Shown: piece by piece, positions 1 through 5,227 of the stretch
How the letters are laid out: every line of letters starts with the position of its first letter
How positions within the stretch are numbered: position 1 is the first letter of the stretch
Position numbers and translations under genes: made by a program
The notes under the pieces: generated by a model
Told to the model about the DNA's origin: nothing
Database searches by the model: none
The model's input: the letters and a program-made list of their open reading frames with translations, nothing else
NCBI GenBank assembly: GCA_900771065.1
Contig: CAAGMP010000170.1
Location: forward strand, 1 to 5,227
Direction: 5' to 3'
Source of the DNA: an uncultured Acinetobacter sp.
Lineage (GTDB): Bacteria; Pseudomonadota; Gammaproteobacteria; Pseudomonadales; Moraxellaceae
DNA length: 5,227 nucleotides

Positions 1-60
1 AACCTCTTCGCGCTGATGGTAGTGTGGGGTTACCCATGTGAGAGTAAGTCATCGCCAGCT
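1..60 (+). rRNA. rrf: 5S ribosomal RNA, 3' part (5' end outside window)
   Basis: This is the 3' half of a 5S rRNA, the small RNA of the large ribosomal subunit and usually the last gene of an rRNA operon. The sequence shows the conserved GATGGTAGTGTGGGG segment, the ATGTGAGAGTAAGTCATCG segment and the terminal CGCCAGC, which would pair with the 5' end of the molecule lying outside the window. The order and spacing match gammaproteobacterial 5S rRNA, with the variant GGGTTACCC hairpin tip where many relatives have GGGGTCTCCCC. The exact 3' end is uncertain by a base or two. The terminator that follows directly supports the reading that the rRNA operon ends here. Confidence 0.9.
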
Positions 61-68
61 CAGTATTC

Positions 69-94
69 AAACCCCCTCCATGAGGGGGTTTTTT
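69..94 (+). terminator. Intrinsic terminator of the rRNA operon
   Basis: The arms at 69-78 and 82-91 (core CCCCCTC / GAGGGGG) form a perfect 10-bp stem around a three-base CAT loop. A run of six T at 89-94 overlaps the 3' arm. The GC-rich stem and T-run are a textbook Rho-independent terminator about 10 bases after the 5S rRNA end, so read-through from the rRNA operon into the MFS gene is expected to be low. Confidence 0.93.
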
Positions 95-231
95 ATTGTA
101 AAAAATACTTAATTTTTACGCTATTAAATTGCTAGACTATTAAAAATCATATATTGTTTTTCCTACATAAAATAGCCAGTACGGATTTTACTGGCTAAAA
201 GAAAAAATTTAAAAACACATCGTGATCTCAC
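95..231 (+). promoter_or_regulatory. AT-rich leader and promoter region of the MFS transporter gene
   Basis: This segment between the rRNA terminator and the transporter's ribosome binding site must hold the transporter promoter if the terminator is efficient. Several weak sigma70-like pairs can be drawn, such as TTGCTA (129-134) with TATTGT (152-157) at 17-bp spacing, or TTTACG (115-120) with TATTAA (138-143) at 17-bp spacing. TAAAAT at 168-173 is a further possible -10 box. None is close enough to consensus to choose. The inverted repeat at 173-197 lies at the downstream end of these candidates, where an operator or a 5' UTR hairpin could sit. Confidence 0.35.
173..197. repeat. Perfect 9-bp inverted repeat in the MFS leader
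   Basis: TAGCCAGTA (173-181) and TACTGGCTA (189-197) are exact reverse complements separated by seven bases. The right arm ends about 34 bases before the ribosome binding site. As RNA it would form a stable hairpin in the 5' UTR; as DNA it could be an operator. It lacks a T-run on the + strand (A-rich sequence follows) and has only a short T-rich stretch on the - strand, so it does not look like a normal terminator. Confidence 0.6.
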
Positions 232-240
232 AGGAGGTGA
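232..240 (+). promoter_or_regulatory. Unusually complete Shine-Dalgarno sequence
   Basis: AGGAGGTGA at 232-240 matches the full anti-Shine-Dalgarno tail of 16S rRNA over nine bases. The AGGAGG core ends eight bases before the ATG at 246, which is good spacing. A second GGTGA (241-245) directly abuts the start codon. This fixes the start of the MFS transporter and suggests strong translation initiation. Confidence 0.85.
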
Positions 241-245
241 GGTGA

Positions 246-1616
246 ATGACTACACAAACAATGAATGTGAATACAGTCGTTGATCAGGCAAAATTTACTC
301 CTTTTCATTTTAGAATTGTTTTAATTTGCTTAGTCATCATTTTATTTGATGGTTATGACTTAGCAATTAACGGCGTTGCTCTTCCTTTATTAATGGCAGA
401 ATGGTCGTTAAGTACAGTTCAAGCAGGTATGCTCGCAAGTACAGCTTTGGCTGGTATGATGTTTGGTGCAATGTTATTTGGTTCTTTGGCTGATAAAATT
501 GGGCGAAAAAATGTCATTTTAATCTGCGTGATTATTTTTAGTGGTTTTACCTTTGCAGGTGGATTTGCATCGAATCCAACAGAATTTGGTTTACTTCGAT
601 TCATTGCAGGATTAGGTATTGGTGGTGTAATGCCAAATTTAGTGGCATTGACTTCTGAATATGCGCCTCAACGTTTACGCAGTACCTTAGTCACTACAAT
701 GTTTAGTGGTTATGCTGTTGGTGGTGTAATGGCAGCACTTTTAGGTTCATGGTTTACTCCCTCTTATGGTTGGCAAATTATGTTCTATATAGCAGGTATT
801 CCATTGTTACTATTACCAATTGCTTGGAAATTACTACCTGAATCACTCACTTTTTTGGTGAAAGCCAATCGTCAAGAACAAGCTAAAAAAATTATTGTAT
901 TGGTTGATCCAGTAAAAACTGTGACATCAAATACCCAATTGGTACTCAGTGAAGTGAAAGCAGTTGAATCTGCAACGGTTGTTGCATTATTCAAACAAGG
1001 TCGCACACGTAGTACTTTATTGTTTTGGTTATCGTTTTTTATGTGCTTATTAACGCTTTATGCTTTAGGTAGCTGGTTACCAAAATTGATGATGGCGGCA
1101 GGTTATTCTTTAGGTAGCAGCCTAATGTTCTTGTTGGCAATGAATATCGGAGCGGTCATTGGTACAGTAGGCGGCGGAATTTTAGCGGATAAATTCCATT
1201 TAAAGCCTGTAATTATTACATTATGTATTTCAGGTGCAGTTGCTTTATCTTTACTCGGATTTGAATCTCCACAACCTGTTATTTACTTCTTTGTTGCTGT
1301 TGCGGGTGCTGCTGCAATTGGTTCGCAAATTTTACTATATAGTTATGTTGCGCAATATTATCCATTGACTGTGCGTTCAACAGGAATTGGTTGGGCATCT
1401 GCAATTGGTCGTACAGGTGCAATTGTTGGTCCAATTTTAATTGGTGGTTTGCTCGATATGAAATTAGCACATCAAATTAATTTTATGGCTGTGGGCTTAC
1501 CATTAATTTTTGTTACGATTGCAGTTGCACTCATTCACAAGAAAAGTTTTGCTGAAGATGAAGTCGAAGAAGAACTTGTGGTTGCAAAGCCAATTAAAGC
1601 AGAAGCTCAAGGTTAA
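246..1616 (+). CDS. Aromatic acid:H+ symporter, MFS AAHS family (BenK/PcaK-like)
   Basis: A 456-residue inner-membrane transporter of the major facilitator superfamily, expected to import an aromatic carboxylate with a proton. It begins with a short cytoplasmic tail (1-20), and the first membrane segment carries DGYD (35-38), the acidic pair needed for transport in PcaK and BenK. The MFS loop motif GSLADKIGRK lies at 79-88, RFIAGLGIGGVMPN at 118-131, the PESLTFL end of the first half at 198-204, and a central cytoplasmic loop at about 205-255. The second half repeats the pattern, with ADKFHLK at 314-320 and RSTGIGWASAIGR at 377-389. The tail is acidic (about 436-443). Length fits the family. 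From remembered sequences it is closest to Acinetobacter BenK (benzoate), but no aromatic catabolic gene is in view, so the substrate (benzoate, 4-hydroxybenzoate, muconate, vanillate or other) is open. It is monocistronic, with its own leader and terminator. Confidence 0.93.
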   Translation: MTTQTMNVNTVVDQAKFTPFHFRIVLICLVIILFDGYDLAINGVALPLLMAEWSLSTVQAGMLASTALAGMMFGAMLFGSLADKIGRKNVILICVIIFSGFTFAGGFASNPTEFGLLRFIAGLGIGGVMPNLVALTSEYAPQRLRSTLVTTMFSGYAVGGVMAALLGSWFTPSYGWQIMFYIAGIPLLLLPIAWKLLPESLTFLVKANRQEQAKKIIVLVDPVKTVTSNTQLVLSEVKAVESATVVALFKQGRTRSTLLFWLSFFMCLLTLYALGSWLPKLMMAAGYSLGSSLMFLLAMNIGAVIGTVGGGILADKFHLKPVIITLCISGAVALSLLGFESPQPVIYFFVAVAGAAAIGSQILLYSYVAQYYPLTVRSTGIGWASAIGRTGAIVGPILIGGLLDMKLAHQINFMAVGLPLIFVTIAVALIHKKSFAEDEVEEELVVAKPIKAEAQG

Positions 1617-1632
1617 GTTAAATAGATAAAGT

Positions 1633-1659
1633 AAGACCCTCAAGAAGAGGGTCTTTTTT
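1633..1659 (+). terminator. Intrinsic terminator of the MFS transporter gene
   Basis: AAGACCCTC (1633-1641) pairs perfectly with GAGGGTCTT (1647-1655) across a five-base loop, and a T-run occupies 1654-1659. It starts 16 bases after the transporter stop codon. On the opposite strand the same stem is followed only by a broken T-rich tract, so it may also weakly stop transcripts coming from the convergent NCS2 permease gene. Confidence 0.93.
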
Positions 1660-1717
1660 ATGGGTTCTACCTTTCGATTTTCTATTTATTGCATTTTTTG
1701 TTGTTACGCTGATTTTT

Positions 1718-1782
1718 ATTTTTAAGTTACAGAAAACATTAACTTGTTTTCTTAAGCCAAATTATAAAAAAAACTTAAAAAT
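1718..1782. repeat. Nested inverted repeats between convergent permease genes
   Basis: An outer perfect 11-bp inverted repeat, ATTTTTAAGTT (1718-1728) with AACTTAAAAAT (1772-1782), encloses an inner perfect 8-bp one, AGAAAACA (1731-1738) with TGTTTTCT (1745-1752), which has a six-base loop. The arms are AT-rich, so pairing is weaker than in the two GC-rich terminators nearby. An A8 tract at 1766-1773 reads as T8 on the - strand. The position downstream of the NCS2 permease stop would suit a poor or extended terminator, but the canonical GC-rich stem followed by a T-run is absent. Confidence 0.45.
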
Positions 1783-1809
1783 TGTGTATCAGCAAAAAGC
1801 AGAGATCGT

Positions 1810-1827
1810 TGTAAGTAAAAACTTACA
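1810..1827. repeat. Perfect hairpin abutting the NCS2 permease stop codon
   Basis: TGTAAGT (1810-1816) and ACTTACA (1821-1827) form an exact 7-bp inverted repeat around AAAA. It touches the permease stop codon (1828-1830). In the - strand transcript it would form a small hairpin with a UUUU loop right after the stop. No T-run follows on that strand, so it is not a normal intrinsic terminator; it could protect the mRNA 3' end or be chance in AT-rich DNA. Confidence 0.45.
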
Positions 1828-3129
1828 TTATGATTTATCCTGCAAATTAAAGAACCAATTGAGTAAAAGTGCTGCAAATGTTGCGGTGCCAATACCTCCT
1901 AAATTCAAGCTGCCTAATTGCAAAGCAAAATCACCTGTACCTAAAATTAACGTGATGGCAGCAATCATGAGATTTTTATTTTTAGAAAAATCAACTTGGT
2001 TTTCAATCCAAATTTTTGCACCTGCAATGGTAATTAAACCAAATACAACAATAGAAGCACCTGTTAAAATCGCAAGAGGAATGGTTTGAATGACCGCACC
2101 AAATTTAGGTGATAAACCTAAAAGAACAGCAAAAACACCTGCAATAACAAAAATAATCGTTGAATAAACGCGTGTAACCGCCATTACACCAATATTTTCA
2201 CCATAAGTCGTCATACCCGGTGCACCAACACTGCCTGCTAAAGTTGTTGCAACACCATCGGCAATAAAGGCTTTACCAATTTGCGGATCTAAATTTTCGC
2301 CAGTCATCGCACTGACAGCCTTAATATGACCTAAATTCTCAGCAACTAAAATGAGCGCAATTGGAGCAATAATTAAAATTGCATTACTATCAAAGGTAGG
2401 GGATGTAAATGTTGGAATACCAAACCATGCCGAATTTTGAATAGGTGTAAAATTAATTGGAGTGCCATATCCCATTATATTGGCAACTACAAAATAAATG
2501 GCATAAGCAAATAATAAACCGATTAAAAGCAATAAACGTTGTAATAAACCTTTTGTGAAAACAGCAATACAGCTCATACAAAGTACGGTAACTAAAGCCA
2601 TCCACATATTAAAGTCATTGCCTGCTACATTTTTAATGGTTACAGGTGCTAAATTTAAACCAATAATCATGACAACAGAACCTGTCACCACAGGAGGCAT
2701 TAATTTTTCAATCCAACGTGTACCAGTAGCAATCACAACAAAACCAAGTAAAGCATATAAAATACCACACGCAATAATACCACCTGCTGCAACTGCTAAA
2801 TTTGGATTGGCTGCACCCGTACCCGAAGCAGCGTAACCTGTTGCTGCAATGACCACACCAATAAATGCAAAACTTGAACCTAAATAACTTGGAACACGAC
2901 CACCTGTCATGAAAAAGAACAAAATGGTACAAATTCCTGACATTAAAATAGCTAAATTTGGATCAAAACCCATTAAAAAAGGTGCTAGAACGGTTGCACC
3001 AAACATGGCAAAAGCATGTTGTATACCTAAAATAATACTTTGTGCAGGAGGTAAATATTCATTTGTACAAACAGGATGATTGTCGATATTTCCTGCATAT
3101 GGGCGCCATTTCGGAAACCAGTTGGACAT
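1828..3129 (-). CDS. rutG: NCS2 family uracil/pyrimidine permease (RutG-like)
   Basis: A polytopic inner-membrane nucleobase:cation symporter, 433 residues from the chosen start. It follows remembered E. coli RutG nearly throughout: MFGATVLAPFLMGFDPNLAI near residue 42, GGRVPSYLGSSFAFIGVVIA from 76, RWIEKLMPPVVTGSVVMIIG from 138, and GGIGTATFAALLLN near the C-terminus. VAENLGH carries E264 and H268, and TTYGENIGVM carries E311; these match uracil-binding Glu241, His245 and Glu290 of UraA. The likely substrate is uracil or another pyrimidine; xanthine is less likely. The frame is open to an ATG at 3165, but MSNWFPKW at 3129 aligns with the MAMFGFPHW start of RutG, and a weak GAG lies 10 bases upstream. 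An AAGAG at 3167-3171 sits four bases before the ATG at 3162, so a 12-residue longer form is possible. No rut catabolic genes adjoin it, so the name reflects similarity and not operon context. Confidence 0.9.
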   Translation of the reverse strand: MSNWFPKWRPYAGNIDNHPVCTNEYLPPAQSIILGIQHAFAMFGATVLAPFLMGFDPNLAILMSGICTILFFFMTGGRVPSYLGSSFAFIGVVIAATGYAASGTGAANPNLAVAAGGIIACGILYALLGFVVIATGTRWIEKLMPPVVTGSVVMIIGLNLAPVTIKNVAGNDFNMWMALVTVLCMSCIAVFTKGLLQRLLLLIGLLFAYAIYFVVANIMGYGTPINFTPIQNSAWFGIPTFTSPTFDSNAILIIAPIALILVAENLGHIKAVSAMTGENLDPQIGKAFIADGVATTLAGSVGAPGMTTYGENIGVMAVTRVYSTIIFVIAGVFAVLLGLSPKFGAVIQTIPLAILTGASIVVFGLITIAGAKIWIENQVDFSKNKNLMIAAITLILGTGDFALQLGSLNLGGIGTATFAALLLNWFFNLQDKS

Positions 3130-3340
3130 AAAATGAACACTCATAAAATAAATTGTGCACATCATACTCTTGTTTTTTGGAAGATTTAATCATTGTATAA
3201 ATAAATTTAATATTTTTTTTGTCTAATTAAAGTACTGTTTTACCAAACGATTTATTTTAAATTTAAAAAAAGATATAAAATCAATGTATTAATTTCGAAC
3301 AAATTTAAATTTGATTAATAATAAAAAATTATTAAATAAA
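3130..3340 (-). promoter_or_regulatory. AT-rich upstream region of the NCS2 permease gene
   Basis: Because ppc appears to end at its own terminator (3365-3391), the permease gene needs a promoter here. On the - strand a TAGACA box lies about 20 bp before TATACA, and TACAAT overlaps the latter just downstream; the spacing is too long for a good sigma70 promoter, so this is only a candidate. The region also contains the 14-bp palindrome at 3300-3313 and an 8-bp inverted repeat, TTAATAAT (3315-3322) with ATTATTAA (3328-3335). I see no riboswitch, small gene or tRNA. The strong AT bias could attract nucleoid proteins or simply reflect base composition. Confidence 0.3.
3300..3313. repeat. 14-bp perfect palindrome upstream of the NCS2 permease
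   Basis: CAAATTTAAATTTG is its own reverse complement and lies about 170 bases upstream of the preferred permease start. Symmetric sites of this size can bind dimeric regulators, but in DNA this AT-rich such palindromes also occur by chance, and no second copy is visible in the window. Confidence 0.35.
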
Positions 3341-3364
3341 TAATAAATTGTTTTTTTGGACAAT

Positions 3365-3391
3365 AAAAAAGCACATATTAAAGATGTGCTT
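3365..3391 (-). terminator. Intrinsic terminator of ppc
   Basis: Read on the - strand, AAGCACAT (3391-3384) pairs with ATGTGCTT (3376-3369) across a seven-base loop and is followed by six T (3370-3365). It begins 18 bases after the ppc stop codon (3410-3412). The stem has eight pairs with three G:C, weaker than the other two terminators here but of normal form. It separates ppc transcription from the permease gene downstream on the same strand. Confidence 0.85.
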
Positions 3392-3409
3392 AATAATTGT
3401 GGTAAATAT

Positions 3410-5227
3410 TTAACCTGTATTGCGTAAACCTGCTGCAATACCTGTAATGCTGACCATTAAAGCATGATCAATAGGTGTTTGTTCTTGTTGATGTTGTGCT
3501 AAATAATGTCGACGACGCTTCATTAATTCAGCTTGTAGTAAATGTAAAGGCAATAAATAAGTTTTACGTACCCGCATTGCTTGATCTAAGACGTCATTAC
3601 TACTGAGTAATTTAGATTCATTTTTTAAAGTTAATAAGGTTTGAATTGCATTTTGTAAACGTTCACGTAATTCTTCACCTAATTGTTTTAACTGTTCATC
3701 ATCGGTTAAATGTGACTCATAATATAAGGCAATACGACGGTCTGACTTAGATAACACCATTTCTAACATATCAATGAGTGTTTGGAAATAAGGCCAATTT
3801 TGTAACATTTCATCTAAAGTCGCTTTTTGACCCTGATTTAAGGTTTGTCGAATGGCATAACCTGTTCCCAACCATGCAGGTAACATTAGGCGAACTTGTG
3901 TCCATGCAAATACCCAAGGAATGGCTCTTAATGATTCGATACCACCACTGACTTTGCGTTTTGCAGGACGTGATCCTAAAGGTAGCATTTGTAATTCAAG
4001 TTCAGGTGTGACAGTACGTAGATATTGTACAAAATGTGGGTTTTCACGAACCTGTTGACGATAAACTTGCACTGAAAGCTCAGTCATTTGGTGCATTAAT
4101 TCACGCCATTCAGGTTTTGGTGCAGGAGGGGGTAATAAAGTCGCTTCTAAAGTTGCTGCACTATAAATTTCTAAATTATGTAGCGCAATATCTTCTAAAC
4201 CAAATTTAAAGCGAATCATTTCACCTTGTTCAGTAACGCGAATTGCACCTGAAATAGAACCCGGTGGTTGTGAAAATAAAGCCTGTTGAGTTGGCGCACC
4301 ACCACGACTAATTGAACCACCACGACCATGAAATAACGTCAATTGGATTTGATGTTGTTGTGCAACTGCGGTGAGTTCTTCTTGCGCACGATACTGAGCC
4401 CAATTGGCAGACATAAATCCTGCATCTTTTGCCGAATCAGAATAGCCAATCATGACTTCATGTTTGCCTTGAATATGTTGTTTATACCAATGCATTTCAA
4501 ACAAAGTATTCATTGTTTCTGCGGCATGGTCTAAATCTTTTAAAGTTTCAAACAATGGCACGACACGTAATGGATTTTTAATCCCTGCTTCTTTTTGCAA
4601 TAAGAGAACAGCTAAAACATCGCTTGGATATTCAGCCATCGAAATAATATATGCTCCTAAACATTCGCTTGGCTGCTGTGCCAAAGTACGCATGGTTGCA
4701 AAAACTTCTTTAACATCAGGGTGTTCAATTAAGCTTGGTTTAGGCTCATTTAAGTGTTTAGGCAATAATGGACGTTTGCTTTGTAATTCTTGTAATAAAA
4801 AGTTTTGTCGAGCTTGTTCTGTCCACGTGTCAAAATTACCCAAGCCTAAATATTCGGTAATTGCTGAAATGGCTTGGCGATGACGTCCAGATTCTTGGCG
4901 AATATCAAGTTTTAACAATTCAATGCCAAAACAATTAACCCGATGAATACAATCTAACAATTTGCCATTGGCAATTTCAGCTAAACCGACTTCAGTTAAA
5001 GATTCATAACAGTCGAGTAAGGGTTGCAATAATTCTTGTTTGTGGGTGATTAATTTAGGTTCATCAACTACTTCAATGCCTTGAATTTTCTGTAAAAGCC
5101 ATTGGCGAGTAAGTTTTAAACGATCACGAATATCACGTAAATGTTCACGATATGGTTCAGCATGATTTTGATTTAAAACATGATTGCACTTTTCAATAGA
5201 AAGTTCCCAACGTAATTCTTCAATATC
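3410..5227 (-). CDS. ppc: Phosphoenolpyruvate carboxylase, C-terminal part (5' end outside window)
   Basis: A cytoplasmic enzyme that carboxylates PEP with bicarbonate to oxaloacetate, refilling the TCA cycle. The frame is open to the right edge, giving 605 residues of an expected 880-900; about 285 N-terminal residues, including the catalytic TAHPTE histidine region, are missing. In fragment numbering: LDIRQESGRH at 107-116 (R110 equals E. coli Arg396), GYSDSAKDAG at 261-270 (K267 equals Lys546), FHGRGGSISRGG at 299-310 (H300, R302 equal His579, Arg581), LPLGSRPAKRK ending near 425, and the invariant RNTG end at 602-605. Residues matching the E. coli aspartate-inhibition site are kept (R308, K494, R554, N603), so feedback by aspartate is plausible. 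One oddity is serine at 307 where relatives have glycine. The TTG at 5027-5029 is internal, not a start: the 66 codons upstream continue conserved-looking protein. The reading frame is intact with no frameshift. Confidence 0.97.
   Translation of the reverse strand, partial: DIEELRWELSIEKCNHVLNQNHAEPYREHLRDIRDRLKLTRQWLLQKIQGIEVVDEPKLITHKQELLQPLLDCYESLTEVGLAEIANGKLLDCIHRVNCFGIELLKLDIRQESGRHRQAISAITEYLGLGNFDTWTEQARQNFLLQELQSKRPLLPKHLNEPKPSLIEHPDVKEVFATMRTLAQQPSECLGAYIISMAEYPSDVLAVLLLQKEAGIKNPLRVVPLFETLKDLDHAAETMNTLFEMHWYKQHIQGKHEVMIGYSDSAKDAGFMSANWAQYRAQEELTAVAQQHQIQLTLFHGRGGSISRGGAPTQQALFSQPPGSISGAIRVTEQGEMIRFKFGLEDIALHNLEIYSAATLEATLLPPPAPKPEWRELMHQMTELSVQVYRQQVRENPHFVQYLRTVTPELELQMLPLGSRPAKRKVSGGIESLRAIPWVFAWTQVRLMLPAWLGTGYAIRQTLNQGQKATLDEMLQNWPYFQTLIDMLEMVLSKSDRRIALYYESHLTDDEQLKQLGEELRERLQNAIQTLLTLKNESKLLSSNDVLDQAMRVRKTYLLPLHLLQAELMKRRRHYLAQHQQEQTPIDHALMVSITGIAAGLRNTG

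Noticed and set aside
173..197. Inverted repeat as a second intrinsic terminator of the rRNA operon
   Set aside because: The + strand after the stem is A-rich, with no T-run; it was kept only as a repeat of unknown role.
419..604. Small - strand open frame inside the MFS gene
   Set aside because: It lies entirely within the clear AAHS coding sequence, shows no recognisable family and is a shadow of the real gene; the same applies to 1279-1470.
1784..2836. Open frames on the + strand (1784-2089, 2555-2836) and a - strand frame at 2708-2932
   Set aside because: They overlap the NCS2 permease gene antisense or out of frame and give low-complexity or cysteine/tryptophan-rich translations typical of shadow frames.
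3346..3364. Short inverted repeat ATTGT...ACAAT next to the ppc terminator
   Set aside because: Only five base pairs in AT-rich DNA; expected by chance and already beyond the terminator T-run.
4343..4883. Two 63-residue + strand open frames inside ppc
   Set aside because: Both are antisense to highly conserved PEP carboxylase sequence and have no recognisable domain; apparent Cys-rich stretches come from the opposite strand of Gln/Ala/Thr codons.
5027..5029. TTG as start codon of a 539-residue protein on the - strand
   Set aside because: The same frame continues without a stop to the window edge, and the 66 upstream codons read as normal PEP carboxylase-like sequence; the known family is about 880-900 residues, so this is an internal leucine codon.
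1..5227. CRISPR array, insertion sequence, tRNA, phage, toxin-antitoxin or defence genes
   Set aside because: No regularly spaced direct repeats, transposase-like frames, terminal inverted repeats, tRNA-like folds or small two-gene modules could be seen on either strand.

Overview
The window looks like an ordinary chromosomal stretch from a low-GC gammaproteobacterium, most likely Acinetobacter or a close relative in the Moraxellaceae. The reasons are AT-rich codon use and intergenic DNA, a 5S rRNA tail of gammaproteobacterial type, and a transporter that resembles the Acinetobacter BenK/PcaK aromatic-acid carriers. The genus call rests on remembered family sequences and not on a database search.

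Layout from left to right: (1) the 3' part of a 5S rRNA gene on the + strand, followed at once by a strong intrinsic terminator, marks the end of a ribosomal RNA operon. (2) After a short AT-rich leader with a perfect 9-bp inverted repeat and an unusually complete Shine-Dalgarno sequence comes a complete + strand gene for an aromatic acid:H+ symporter (AAHS) of the major facilitator superfamily, closed by its own intrinsic terminator. (3) A convergent intergenic region of about 210 bp holds nested inverted repeats. (4) A complete - strand gene encodes an NCS2 nucleobase permease that closely resembles E. coli RutG. (5) A very AT-rich gap of about 280 bp contains the upstream region of the permease gene and the terminator of the next gene. 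(6) The - strand C-terminal 605 codons of phosphoenolpyruvate carboxylase (ppc) run off the right edge of the window.

The genes do not form one pathway. The two permeases import carbon or nitrogen sources (aromatic carboxylates; uracil or related bases), and PEP carboxylase supplies oxaloacetate to the TCA cycle. Each protein gene looks like its own transcription unit: the rRNA operon, the MFS gene and ppc each end in a recognisable hairpin plus T-run, and the two permease genes converge. ppc and the NCS2 gene share a strand, but the ppc terminator lies between them.

I found no mobile element, CRISPR array, tRNA, toxin-antitoxin or defence gene and no sign of a previously undescribed system. 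The points most worth a second look are a serine in place of a normally conserved glycine in the PEP carboxylase active-site loop, the inverted repeats in the MFS leader and between the two permease genes, and the uncertain start of the NCS2 permease. No stretch without a gene is longer than 300 bases.
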